Shown in pieces: positions 54,101-59,759 of a DNA stretch of 64,000 nucleotides (position 1 is its first letter; the number at the start of each line of letters is the position of its first letter). The position numbers and the translations under genes were made by a program. Source of the DNA: Alentia gelatinosa (Eukaryota; Annelida; Polychaeta; Phyllodocida; Polynoidae); the NCBI GenBank assembly GCA_950022655.1, contig OX465583.1:33073360-33137359 (forward strand), written 5' to 3'. The notes below the pieces were generated by a model. That model searched no databases, was not told the DNA's origin, and saw nothing but the letters and a program-made list of their open reading frames with translations.

Positions 54101-57100
54101 TCGCATCAAATTCCATATGATTACTACTAAGCAAGTTATCAATATCTGCTGCAGCAGATAAAGTAGATCCTGCCTTCAGAACACTGAATCTACCAACATC
54201 ACTGCCACCTGTATCCGTAACTATGGACTGGGGATTTACTGACTCTCTTGAAGATCGTACCGATTCTCTTGAGTGATTTTCTATTCTAGAATTGCCATTA
54301 ATCTGGCTAGCAATATCAATATTTGGGATACTTTCAGTGATTACTTCTTGAGGATAAGTAATCTCTGAAATCTCACGGTTCATTTCAAACGTTTCTGAGG
54401 TATTTGCATGAAGCACGTCTGTGTTAATGTTGCTCTGTTGAGCATCAAGGCCTGCTAGGCTACTAGGAGTTGCACTCTCCCGAGGAGAGAGGTCTGAATG
54501 CAGGGAATATGTCTGAGACTTCTGAATAGAAGGAGTCTCCATATTATCGTCATGGCTGTGACTTGGGACCAGCGTTTCTGAGGGGATATCTGAATTGTCA
54601 AGGTCTTCTCTCGCGTTATGAGAACTTGAGACGCTCAATCCACTCGGACGTTTGATTTCAACAGCAGTATCTACAAATGGGATGAATAGTAATGGATAAT
54701 AAGTGGATTGATAATTAATGCTTAACGATGATGAGGATGAATGATTTTTTCTTCTCAGGACAGGAAATGATGACTGAAATGGTAAGACATGAGGTGGAAG
54801 GGTTGTTCCTGCAGGGTATGAAAAGGGAAACGGGTGGGAATAAAAGAATGAATAAAAGGCCGTGTCAATGATTTGAAGCTGATGAGGTGTTACTGGATGC
54901 AGGCACACAAAATAAAGAATAGAGGCAGATACTCTGTATCTCTGTATCTTTGTGCTGGAAACCATGCAGACTTACTCTAAATTCCCTGTGCTTCCTGTGT
55001 GATAGCGTCCTGCTGTGTTGACGGTGTCGTGTAGATGACATGAGCTCCGAGGTCAGATCTGGCACAGAGTAACCACCAACACAATCATATAGGCGTGGAG
55101 ATAAGAGGTCCAAGTCATCACGACTTGAATCGAGACCTCCATAATTAGAAATGCCTGACTTGTCAAAGCTATCTTGTAATTGAATATCGACAAGTCTGAA
55201 GTCACTCTGTTCAATTCTGCTTTCATTATTCACGCCATCTGAAAGAACACAACAGACATTTTAATACGGAGAAATCTCACATTCCTAGCAAGAATGAGAC
55301 GATTCTTGACAGAAGACAAAAGACAGCAAACCGTGACCGTTTCCTAACAGACCATTTATATAAACCGTCATAATATTGCTACAGAATTCAGCACACACAC
55401 ATATATCAGTCTTAGCTGACGGCAAAATGCATTAGGTACATATGTACATGTTTCTAAGGGATACCACTATTAGATGAGCATGGGTCAGTCAGAACTGAGG
55501 CAAACTTGTAAACACAAACTTCAAGACCTGACAAAGTACACTCCATGCATCATAACGTACCTGTTAAAGTTCAAAGCCTCATGACATCCGTATGATTTAA
55601 ATTTAAAAGAAATGAAGAAATATCACTTTAATTCATGGTCATTTTAAATTATGGAACTGCTAAATCGAAATATTAAAGTAATAGATATCATCTTAGAATG
55701 TATTCTTCTCATAGGTCTCGTTTGTAGTGGAGAATTATTGGCTTCTGATCATAGAAAAAGAATTGCACTATGGATGTAAAAATTATCAGACAAACCCATT
55801 ATACATAAAAGGTCTGCTACATAAAGATTCACTGAGTTTCACTAGTGGATGCTTTTGGACTTTAAAGGTATCTATCAAATTCCCATGTTGGATTTCCTGT
55901 GGAATCTAGTCTATATAAATATTGTTAAAGGTATAGCCGTCTCTGTAGATCAAAGCTTCTAAGAATCATTTAATTTTGGTGCCAATTATAAAAATACAAA
56001 AGCTCTATATAGCTGTGACAAGCTGGACTCAAAGAGTAGAACTAATTTACCAAGAATAGAAATCATGTGTGGCACGGTGAAGTACAGGAGAGATTCGTCG
56101 ATATTTCTTTTTTCAGCAGATGTGCAACGAAGGTTGAGGAAAAAGGTTGAATTCACATTTTTGTCTCTACTAAAGGAACAGGTGTCAGCGGGTAGATCAC
56201 AACTATGGTAGCCAATCATAAAAAAATCACAGCAAACGGCTTGCATTGCCAAAGTGCACAAGGTTCTTTTATATCCTTTAATATCAATTACTCAGAAGCT
56301 TTGTGGATGCTCATGATGCATTAAAATTGAACTATTTGATCATTCCTGAATTAAAGTTGTAGGCCAAATAATTCATTTCTAATCATTTTATGGGACACTT
56401 CAATGTGCAGTGACTAACAGCCACCAATGGCGTTTCTATGGGGGGAATCTATGGAATCTAGGCAGGTTCTGGTTTTCATGTTGCATATCCACCTGAACTT
56501 CCTTGGCCCACAGACCCAAGGGGCTAGCTATGATTAGAGCACCTACCCAATCAATTACGAATAGGCTCCAGAAAACATGCTATCTTTCGATAACGTGTAA
56601 GATGTATCAGTTCTTATGAGATAAGATCCTGTCTACAACCTCAGCTGAGGAGATACATTACGTAATTCATTACGAACTTTTTGTTTGTTTTATTGTCTGG
56701 GTAGTTTAACGTCCAATATGTTCAATTATGACGTATGTAATCAATGGGAATGTGAAAAGCGATAAAAATGAAAATCTTAGATAACACACATGAGACAAAG
56801 GGAGTTTGCATTTTGTTGGTTGATCAAGAAGCGGTTACCTCTCGGATATTTGTACCAGGAGTACTTAGATGCTAAAAAGGATCCGGCAAGGAATCAGGGA
56901 AAATCATCTTAGTTATGTTAGGGGAAATGCAATTTCAAAACTGTTTAGTATCTGTCTCAATAGTGCTTAGGATAAGCATTTCAAGGGAATTTGTTTAATT
57001 CATATTAGTCTTATGTAAGCATGCAATACAATCGACATTAGGAAGTATATTGTTTCTGGAACAGGAGAAATTATAATGAGAGGTATATAATTGCCTAATA

Positions 57101-59633
57101 TAAAATGTGATACCAATGCATATATTTATAGCTTTAATAAGGTAATAAATGAAGGATTTACCAGGACTATTCTTCGTGGAATAACGTGAAGAGGTCAAGT
57201 CCTCCATGCTGCCTATCTTACTCCCTGCTGGTGTGCTGGTTTTTATTCCTGGAGATGAAACAATAAATAAATTAGCCCATAACAGAGGATCTATATTCAG
57301 GGAGAAATAGTCTAGATGATAGATAACGAATTATATCATTTATTCTCTCAATATGAGAATTCGGAAAAACAATAGACAGAGATAGAGATGATCATCAGCA
57401 AAAGCATGAACTACTTGATTTTTAAGGTAGATCAGCTCAATCATAATGGGAAAGTGAGATCAACAGGTACCATACTATAATATTCATTAATATTGATTTT
57501 ATTACTGTGAAGTTTAAATTGAGGTAACCAGATACTAGATATGCATTATTGTTCAATATGCATGGTATTTGATTCTGGAGTTTGAATTTAGGTTGAAGTT
57601 ATACCAATTATTGTGCAATATGCTTAGTGTTTAATTTTGTAGTTTAAATTGAGTTAGGTAGAAGTTCTACACTAAACTGTGAGAGCTCGGAATACTACTT
57701 AAAAACACACATACAGACACGAAGACAAAACCCGTACCTGAGTATGAGGAGGCTGGTTGTCTCCCTGCCTGCAGACCGTCCTCCGCACCTAGCCTCAGAC
57801 TACTCGCCAGTGATTCCCTCTCTCCGACTCCCGACAGGCGCTGCTCGGAGCCATCCGCCGACCTGAAGTCACACCAGATTCGGTCAGAAAAGGCTGGCTA
57901 GAGCGCAAATATATCCACTCCTCGGGGTCATCTACTGAACGAAGTCATACCAGCCTCAATCAGAAACTCTAATGTGGATATTTACACAAGAGGCACCTGA
58001 TTCTATTCAACCGACTGAAGCCAATCTGCCAGCCTTGCGTAGAATAAAAATTTTACATGTATGTCTAAAACGTGTGTCTGAAAGTCAGTGACACAAGAGG
58101 GAAACATAGGGTTAGGTGTTTAGCTATATATCTTCATTATACTATAATACAACAATTAATGACTATTTCAATTTGCGAATTGCAAAAAGAGATCTAGGCA
58201 TTGTATATTTCATTTGAATATAATTTTTCCGGCACCAAAGTACTCAGGCACACGGAGGGGACAGACAAGCATTCACAAGCTCATCAAATAGCAATTAATG
58301 AACAGGAAATAAAAAGAGACAGATGGGGATAGCATGCCCTGACCAAATGTATTAGACAATAAAGGTTCCTTAAGCACTATGTATAAAGGTATTTTGACAT
58401 CCACGGAAAGCCTCTAGAGGGAAGCGCATTGGCGAGTTACATATTCATTAATAAACAATAATAATGATAGAAGACACATTTATCAATGCAATGTAGCCAT
58501 TTCATATATCAAATTCGAATTTTTACAATTGTCTGTCTGCAGCCTGAAATAAACAGCGATAGAGGAACAAACTGACGTAGACGTCAAAAGTGTGTATGTG
58601 AAGAATGTGTACTTTTACTAGAATGATTAAACATACATCAAATCCTCAACACATCTACGTAGAAATCAGTGACAAGGGAGATGTGCTTGATATAGTTCCA
58701 TAAGGACTGGAGAAAGTTAATTTTTCGGGAAAATCCAGAAAGGCACACAAATAAAATTACCTCCAGTCTCTGCACCAAATGCGCGCTCTGTCGCAGGTGA
58801 AGATGCCCAATTATATTAATCTTTATCATAAGAGAAATTGGTGATAAGCAATTAAAGACCTGCATTGATTAGTGGGTGGGATTATCTGGGCACAATGACT
58901 AAAGGCCTTACAACTAGTGATTAATTATATTCTTGTGGCAACCATGGACTGAATGGATTGTCACCTGGGTTGCTCCGACTGATTAGAATTTCGCGTTACG
59001 GGTGCTTGAGGTTAAAACTTGAGACAAAACATGTACTGACTATACAGGGATGCCTTCAAACAGTGACAGGGGTTCCACTGTCAAGATTGGTCTAGTCACT
59101 AAGCTATATTAATAGATTATAGGCAGAAGTGCTTAATTTTCGAAATGAGATGAAATCTGAGACCTTAGCATGTTGTAAATAATGGGTACCATAGGGCAGA
59201 TAGTTGTTATGTTATGGAGGTGGCAATCTAGTACCCCAACGCCAAACAAAACATACGGTGGCGGGTGAAGTTATCAATGGATTCTTATCGTTTATTTTTC
59301 GGCTTGCCATAGGGGGGGGGGGGGGGGGGGGGGGCTTGTCTCACGATTATCGATGGATTAGACCAACTGATAACAGCAGTTGTCCCCCGACTACAGTGGC
59401 GTAATCTTACAATTACCTCGTGGATGATGGTAGAACTAGTAATTTCCCTATGCCCTATAGCGCTCTGGGGTATTTTCTGTAAGGGTCAGTGACTGAGATC
59501 ACTTTAACGTGGTTGAACATTGAGAAATTCGATTGATGCCGTTCGACTGTATTTAACCAATAGATAAGCAGTTTTAAAGAGTACAAGTCGAGTTAAACAC
59601 TTACATTCTCGTTCGTTCTGGACTGGAGGCCAT
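12921..59633 (-). CDS. Long coiled-coil scaffold protein, 40-exon gene (whole span)
   Basis: I assembled 40 coding exons from GT/AG boundaries. Exon phases match at all 39 junctions and the lengths sum to 8562 nt (2853 residues plus stop). Residues 1 to about 1066 are Ser/Thr-rich and low in predicted order. Residues from about 1067 to 2760 are heptad-patterned Leu/Glu/Lys/Gln-rich coiled coil with no globular domain. Residues of about 2760-2853 form a Ser-rich tail. No signal peptide or membrane segment is seen. Long rods with a disordered head are typical of centrosome, ciliary-rootlet and Golgi scaffolds, so a structural role is inferred. I compared it mentally with rootletin, CEP135/TSGA10 and ANKRD26 and recognise no specific family signature. 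Phase-neutral exons could still have been missed. Introns are up to about 3 kb and rich in mobile elements. Confidence 0.85.
13432..13577. repeat. 34-bp minisatellite with palindromic core
   Basis: About four units, each aatgatgccttgaggcat plus a less conserved half (caaccagacttggccg). The first is 31 bp because of a 3-bp loss. gatgcctTgaggcatc is a near-perfect palindrome. It sits in the last intron. Confidence 0.9.
13741..14340. mobile_element. Fragments of the TTCCACCAA inverted-repeat element
   Basis: A left-end-like sequence (agggctggttccatcaac) follows TA at 13739-13740, and another end-like block (cttccaccagctatggcg) lies at 13930. Sequence at 14150-14330 matches the inner part of the copies at 16080 and 25117 (caaaatgtgctagacaca; attcatagcatcaatgct). 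Borders are uncertain. Confidence 0.5.
14861..15009 (-). CDS. Exon 39, end of the coiled coil
   Basis: Residues of about 2711-2760 (LAGLESALNQEQAMHLVTKT...), ending in a basic TARRRAGPAS stretch. The acceptor is GGCACAG|CTGG and the donor GAA|GTAAGT. Confidence 0.85.
15143..15208. repeat. (TTG)n microsatellite with GAT interruptions
   Basis: Repeated gttgttgatgttgttg changing into pure gtt units. Intronic. Confidence 0.95.
16080..17337. mobile_element. TA-flanked inverted-repeat DNA transposon copy, 1258 bp
   Basis: The left end is agcgagtatcccaccaac; the right end reads gcaagtgttccaccaac on the other strand, both followed by taggtg. TA lies just outside each end (16078-16079, 17338-17339). 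The inside shares blocks with 25117-26155, such as cacattcataacatcaa. No transposase frame was seen, so it is probably non-autonomous. Confidence 0.75.
18018..18144 (-). CDS. Exon 38, coiled coil, Lys/Gln/Met-rich
   Basis: Residues of about 2668-2710 (TEVSKLMSDMQKKMKDQMEQ...). The acceptor is TTGCAG|AACT and the donor AAG|GTACGA. Confidence 0.84.
18417..18491 (-). CDS. Exon 37, coiled coil
   Basis: Residues of about 2643-2668 (NQELELKLRMRSDVDSESYK...). The acceptor is TTTTAG|AAAT and the donor AAG|GTAAGA; phase 2 both ends. Confidence 0.83.
18596..18857. mobile_element. Short copy of the TTCCACCAA family, 262 bp
   Basis: The left end aagggggtattccatcaacc mirrors the right end (caggggctgttccaccaacc on the other strand). 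TA flanks at 18594-18595 and 18858-18859. GC-rich inside, with a Pro/Gly-like reading on both strands that is not a gene. Confidence 0.78.
19094..19147. repeat. 27-bp tandem duplication
   Basis: ccatggaacatcagatttcg is followed by tcttttcc, then the same block again. Intronic and young. Confidence 0.9.
19320..19547 (-). CDS. Exon 36, coiled coil
   Basis: Residues of about 2567-2643 (DNFDKERTKLVLQTQQLSTD...). The acceptor is GTTTAAG|GGAT and the donor CAG|GTAAAC. Confidence 0.85.
20712..20847. mobile_element. CAGAGATGCCAGT MITE copy
   Basis: It begins CAGAGATGCCAGTCAG, and its right end agtgacaactctg is a diverged inverted match. Its length, about 136 bp, equals that of the copies at 42526 and 47633. 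Confidence 0.55.
20992..21086 (-). CDS. Exon 35, coiled coil
   Basis: Residues of about 2536-2567 (AEVSSLRTQLETQKQNLQGK...). The acceptor is TTTTGTCAG|GCTG and the donor AAC|GTAAGC. Confidence 0.85.
21610..21789 (-). CDS. Exon 34, coiled coil
   Basis: Residues of about 2476-2535 (GELDERYVDLQATVAKMEAE...). The acceptor is CTTACAG|GGTG and the donor CAG|GTACGC. Confidence 0.86.
22394..22597 (-). CDS. Exon 33, coiled coil
   Basis: Residues of about 2408-2475 (ALSDLRTREVTLSSLSETKT...). The acceptor is GTGTAG|GCGC and the donor AGG|GTATGT. Confidence 0.86.
23466..23630 (-). CDS. Exon 32, coiled coil
   Basis: Residues of about 2353-2407 (ESLEKSQSQVSQMKDTMKAQ...). The acceptor is TTTTACAG|GAGA and the donor AAG|GTACGA. 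Confidence 0.85.
24672..24891 (-). CDS. Exon 31, coiled coil
   Basis: Residues of about 2279-2352 (EEMQDLSEKLKRKDLQLESF...). The acceptor is TTAACAG|GGAA and the donor CAG|GTAAGT. Confidence 0.86.
25117..26155. mobile_element. TA-flanked inverted-repeat DNA transposon copy, 1039 bp
   Basis: The left end is gagcgagtgttccaccaa and the right end ttggtggaacactcgct, near-perfect mirrors. TA lies outside at 25115-25116 and 26156-26157. It shares inner blocks with 16080-17337, including ends of the type gaaagattggac followed by caccacaatgtgctatac. No transposase was recognised. Confidence 0.78.
26853..27018 (-). CDS. Exon 30, coiled coil
   Basis: Residues of about 2224-2279 (DVQELCRKLAEKDETLARLQ...). 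The donor is CCAA|GTGAGT and the exon ends in phase 2. Confidence 0.84.
27503..27653 (-). CDS. Exon 29, coiled coil
   Basis: Residues of about 2174-2224 (TTLQQEEDKIIALEDSVKTQ...). The acceptor is CCCAACAG|ACC and the donor CAAG|GTACAT; phase 1 out. Confidence 0.84.
28073..28213 (-). CDS. Exon 28, coiled coil
   Basis: Residues of about 2127-2173 (LSSEKSSRDLVNQELADALR...). The donor is CAG|GTGATG; phase 0 both sides. Confidence 0.84.
30107..30337 (-). CDS. Exon 27, coiled coil
   Basis: Residues of about 2050-2126 (LEKTESRCREAERDLHQKET...). Length is 231 bp (eleven heptads). The acceptor is TTTTCAG|CTGG and the donor ACT|GTTAGT. Confidence 0.86.
30723..30878 (-). CDS. Exon 26, coiled coil
   Basis: Residues of about 1998-2049 (MRENATAVESSQSLAAEKSR...). 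The acceptor is TATCAG|ATGC and the donor AGG|GTGAGC. Confidence 0.85.
31313..31424 (-). CDS. Exon 25, coiled coil
   Basis: Residues of about 1960-1997 (RQKGELQALTRKIELINEEQ...). The acceptor is AATAAAG|GCGG and the donor AAG|GTATGT. Confidence 0.84.
31880..31959 (-). CDS. Exon 24, coiled coil
   Basis: Residues of about 1934-1960 (MAIELGTVNRLLTSRSAENQ...). The acceptor is CTTACAG|ATGG and the donor GA|GTACGT; phase 2 out. Confidence 0.82.
32238..32339. repeat. Imperfect fold-back palindrome
   Basis: gttcgccatcgagtttggag is mirrored by ctccaaacgagatggtgaac, with arms of about 35 bases and a loop holding gaggcgatagccgag. Intronic; it could be a small fold-back element. Confidence 0.8.
32721..32894 (-). 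CDS. Exon 23, coiled coil with non-helical end
   Basis: Residues of about 1876-1933 (LCRDDRDTLRSQKEVLLTDL...). It ends MFPTFNGDAKK, which breaks the helix. The donor is AAG|GTAGGG. Confidence 0.85.
33592..33734. repeat. Long fold-back palindrome, ~63-base arms
   Basis: The left arm runs from agaaaacatagttactcagc to tgatgccataaatacg, and the right arm is its mirror image with few mismatches. The loop is about 15 bases (ccttcggcgtcggga). Transcribed on either strand it would form a stable hairpin. Confidence 0.93.
34068..34214 (-). CDS. Exon 22, coiled coil
   Basis: Residues of about 1827-1875 (RANMAMNVIIQENSELLSQV...). The acceptor is GCTCAG|AGGG and the donor CAT|GTGAGT. Length is 147 bp. 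Confidence 0.86.
34615..34776 (-). CDS. Exon 21, coiled coil
   Basis: Residues of about 1773-1826 (IRQLQVEHDQLKTKLQRLES...), with a GSPANLLAGSSGN loop. The donor is GAT|GTGAGA. Confidence 0.85.
35190..35207 (-). CDS. Exon 20: 18-nt microexon
   Basis: CTCCTTCAAGATGATGAG encodes LLQDDE in phase 0 between CAAAAG and donor GAG|GTAACT. It continues the charge pattern into exon 21 (IRQLQVEHDQ). The acceptor has a weak pyrimidine tract, so skipping or alternative use is likely. Leaving it out keeps the frame. Confidence 0.55.
35582..35728 (-). CDS. Exon 19, coiled coil; first exon shared by both isoforms
   Basis: Residues of about 1718-1766 (LDQLQAQLRQKTRLLERMAN...). The acceptor is TATTCCAG|CTGG and the donor CAG|GTGGGC. 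Length is 147 bp (seven heptads). Confidence 0.86.
36531..37163 (-). CDS. Alternative first exon of a predicted short isoform
   Basis: A 211-codon open exon starts at ATG 37161-37163 (context AAACATGGCG) and ends at donor ACT|GTAAGA in phase 0. Exon 19 needs exactly that phase, so the exon can splice into the rod. The product is acidic at first (PDTDEEDLSDIPADDPPAP), then has a Trp-containing patch (PGWTRQAVIRSWAELGVLLE) and two related Tyr motifs (PGVYYE, PGVVYYE). It is rich in CG dinucleotides compared with the intron. No coiled coil is seen. Joined to exons 19-40 it gives 1347 residues. No in-phase acceptor was evident upstream, which favours a first exon. It could instead be an alternative internal exon. 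Confidence 0.72.
37164..37320 (-). promoter_or_regulatory. Predicted internal promoter and 5' UTR of the short isoform
   Basis: The stretch upstream of the ATG at 37163 has no obvious TATA box. The call rests on the downstream exon having a start codon and a donor but no upstream acceptor that I could support. The start site is unknown. Confidence 0.3.
38560..38644. mobile_element. Right-end fragment of the CAGRGATG MITE family
   Basis: It ends ccggaaaactggcacctctg, matching the right end of the copy at 47633-47771. Inner ctccactctaatgtgat resembles the middle of the other copies. The left end was not found. Confidence 0.5.
38738..38884 (-). CDS. Exon 18, last exon before the internal promoter
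   Basis: Residues of about 1669-1717 (KLALETELHEKDSQVLKLSI...). Phase 0 at both ends; the donor is CAG|GTATGG. In the long isoform it joins exon 19 at 35728. Confidence 0.84.
39303..39461 (-). CDS. Exon 17, coiled coil
   Basis: Residues of about 1616-1668 (VRQLKMEISLLQEKLNSANL...), with a KTKPKPRVTDD break. The donor is GAT|GTATGT. Confidence 0.85.
39870..40105 (-). CDS. Exon 16, coiled coil
   Basis: Residues of about 1537-1615 (AQLESLRSRLRTAESDSAHR...). GC-rich against AT-rich introns. The acceptor is ATTAAAG|CA and the donor GAG|GTATGC. Confidence 0.86.
40479..40651 (-). CDS. Exon 15, coiled coil
   Basis: Residues of about 1479-1537 (KIKELSQSHHEAMARAENVE...), ending in a polar His/Ser stretch. 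The acceptor is TTGCAG|TAAA and the donor GAAG|GTGAGT. Confidence 0.85.
40984..41090 (-). CDS. Exon 14, coiled coil
   Basis: Residues of about 1444-1479 (MIRDERGLLEDRITRYKDTL...). The donor is CGG|GTACTT and the exon ends in phase 2, matching exon 15. Confidence 0.84.
42526..42671. mobile_element. CAGGGATGCCAGT MITE copy
   Basis: The left end is CAGGGATGCCAGT and the right end actgacatccc. It contains a poly-G run at 42547-42561. The family has a shared middle (cttatatccactccttggct, compare cttatctctagtctttat at 47683). Confidence 0.65.
42855..43043 (-). CDS. Exon 13, coiled coil with Trp-rich patch
   Basis: Residues of about 1381-1443 (HADELKHIMEQIKKEENLGP...). It includes IIWLLWQRNATLTRQLKQWE, unusual for its three Trp. 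The acceptor is TATCAG|CATG and the donor CAG|GTGAAG. Length is 189 bp (nine heptads). Confidence 0.85.
43057..43274. repeat. 111-bp tandem duplication beside exon 13
   Basis: Copies at 43057-43167 and 43168-43274 begin agtatgaggtgagtgagtcg and are almost identical apart from a 4-base loss and single changes. It lies 13 bases outside the acceptor of exon 13, inside the polypyrimidine/branch-point zone. Confidence 0.95.
43873..44049 (-). CDS. Exon 12, coiled coil
   Basis: Residues of about 1322-1380 (VAEKELKRQLTREREKHKNV...), with a short LNPVSDN break. The acceptor is GATTCAG|GTCG and the donor AAAG|GTACCC. Confidence 0.85.
44623..44846. mobile_element. 224-bp MITE with 6-bp target duplication
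   Basis: The ends CAGGGATGCAAGTCAT and aatgcttgcatccctg are inverted repeats. GTGGAG directly flanks both sides, a visible target-site duplication. It shares the CAGGGATG terminus with the other small family but has a different body. hAT-like termini are a possibility. Confidence 0.75.
44883..45005 (-). CDS. Exon 11, coiled coil
   Basis: Residues of about 1281-1321 (VKSLERRLKITEDRLHQERS...). Phase 0 both sides; the donor is CAG|GTAAAT. Confidence 0.84.
45314..45484 (-). CDS. Exon 10, coiled coil
   Basis: Residues of about 1224-1280 (DEIRQAKRLLEESERVREEE...). Very charged single-helix or coiled-coil sequence. The acceptor is GTTCAG|GACG and the donor CAG|GTCAGT. Its 5' border is repeated in the adjoining minisatellite. 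Confidence 0.85.
45477..45810. repeat. ~41-bp minisatellite adjoining exon 10
   Basis: Seven or eight units of the form cggatctcaggtctgtacgt followed by aaatgtatgagtgtacactgc. The first unit overlaps the last bases of exon 10 and its splice acceptor. Later units diverge. Confidence 0.9.
47301..47423 (-). CDS. Exon 9, coiled coil with Ser/His break
   Basis: Residues of about 1183-1223. NISLKKQLDSSRWSLDNSHT opens the exon; a polar HTTQSPDRSR stretch interrupts the heptads. Phase 0 both sides; the donor is AAG|GTACTG. Confidence 0.82.
47633..47771. mobile_element. CAGAGATGCCAGT MITE, best-preserved copy
   Basis: Thirteen-base inverted ends: CAGAGACGCCAGT at left and actggcatctctg at right. The flanks tatataaa and tgtaaaaa agree at 6 of 8 positions, a possible eroded target duplication. 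It is 139 bp and non-coding. Confidence 0.75.
47868..48055 (-). CDS. Exon 8, coiled coil
   Basis: Residues of about 1120-1182 (ARISQLESQMRDVHKEALTM ...). Strong heptad pattern, rich in Arg, Asp and Leu. The acceptor is TTTCAG|CA and the donor GAG|GTGAGG. Confidence 0.85.
48478..48574 (-). CDS. Exon 7: start of the coiled-coil rod
   Basis: Residues of about 1088-1120 (EVLESQLRKLQMENSTLQTE...), with clear heptads of Leu. The acceptor is TTGTAG|GAAG and the donor CAAG|GTAGGT; it ends in phase 1. Confidence 0.82.
50452..50514 (-). CDS. Exon 6 of coiled-coil gene
   Basis: A 63-bp exon, residues of about 1067-1087 (VIAGSRRKAASSDVSKYLVE), joining head to rod. Phase 0 on both sides; the donor is AAG|GTGAGT. 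Confidence 0.78.
50586..51355. repeat. GGGA array with three copies of a flanking motif
   Basis: Pure (GGGA)n spans about 50986-51288, interrupted once at 51160 (gaatgaggg). Shorter arrays lie at 50586-50634 and, inverted, at 50756-50775. Each array is bounded by ggtggaagcctgttgcaata, which therefore occurs three times (50633, 50732 inverted, 51289). Open frames here are low-complexity artefacts. Confidence 0.93.
52020..54670 (-). CDS. Exon 5: giant exon encoding the disordered head
   Basis: A 2651-bp exon, by far the largest, with 884 open codons (residues of about 183-1066). It is Ser/Thr/Asn/Gln-rich with many short acidic runs (for example SQDEDESCEPEKPPS). A few short amphipathic stretches are seen (AVIYDFIQEVTKLAEERHQM; EEEWKSFLSWLSLQKSKD), which could be binding helices. 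No known domain is recognised. The acceptor is TTTGTAG|AT and the donor CAG|GTAGAT. The open frame continues into the upstream intron, but its first hundred residues there are intron-like. Confidence 0.88.
54933..55238 (-). CDS. Exon 4 of coiled-coil gene (two possible donors)
   Basis: Residues of about 81-182, from DGVNNESRIEQSDFRLVDIQ onward, with a basic His/Arg patch (STRHRQHSRTLSHRKHREFR). A consensus donor GTAAGT at 54970-54975 ends in phase 0 and would throw the next exon out of frame. A weaker donor (A|GTATCT) at 54932 ends in phase 1 and keeps the frame, so I used it. The acceptor is CTTTCAG|AT at 55239-55240. Confidence 0.65.
57162..57248 (-). CDS. Exon 3 of coiled-coil gene
   Basis: Residues of about 52-80 (IKTSTPAGSKIGSMEDLTSS), Ser-rich and probably disordered. 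The acceptor is CATCTCCAG|GA and the donor CCTG|GTAAAT. Phase 1 in and phase 1 out match its neighbours. Confidence 0.78.
57738..57862 (-). CDS. Exon 2 of coiled-coil gene
   Basis: Residues of about 10-51, Ser/Gly/Glu-rich (SADGSEQRLSGVGERESLAS). The acceptor is CTTCAG|GTCGG and the donor CAG|GTACGG. The first base completes the codon for Met-10. The frame chosen is the only open one that joins exon 3 without a stop. Confidence 0.78.
59312..59334. repeat. Long poly-G run (others at 17361, 27907, 39768, 41298, 42547)
   Basis: Uninterrupted G or C runs of about 13-23 bases occur at 17361-17379, 27907-27926 (C), 39768-39780, 41298-41319 (C), 42547-42561 and here. All are intronic. Exact lengths are unreliable in assemblies. 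Confidence 0.85.
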
Positions 59634-59759
59634 GTTGAGCACTGCACCTCCTGATGGTGGCAAGATAAACAACGAGTAAATTCCTCTGAAGTGTTCTCCA
59701 GTAGGCGCGAGTGGTCGTATCGCTTAGTCCACCCTCATCATCAAACGAGGGGTCATTCC
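59605..59759 (-). CDS. Exon 1: 5' UTR and first 29 coding bases
   Basis: The start ATG is at 59631-59633 in the strong context CAACATGGCC, so coding runs 59605-59633 (MASSPERTR plus two bases). The donor is AAT|GTAAGT. A second ATG forms exactly across the splice junction (AT|G), giving Met-10 in the same frame. The upstream limit, an apparent acceptor at 59760, is uncertain; it may instead lie within the first transcribed exon. Another frame of this exon is open but does not join exon 2 in phase. Confidence 0.72.

Noticed and set aside
54671..54965. The first hundred codons of the long open frame before exon 5
   Set aside because: This reads as intron: a good acceptor at 54671-54672 and residues rich in Phe/Tyr/Ser unlike the rest.
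12921..59633. Naming the gene rootletin, CEP135, TSGA10 or ANKRD26
   Set aside because: Only general coiled-coil character is shared. The signature ends I recall for these families are not present, so no symbol was given.
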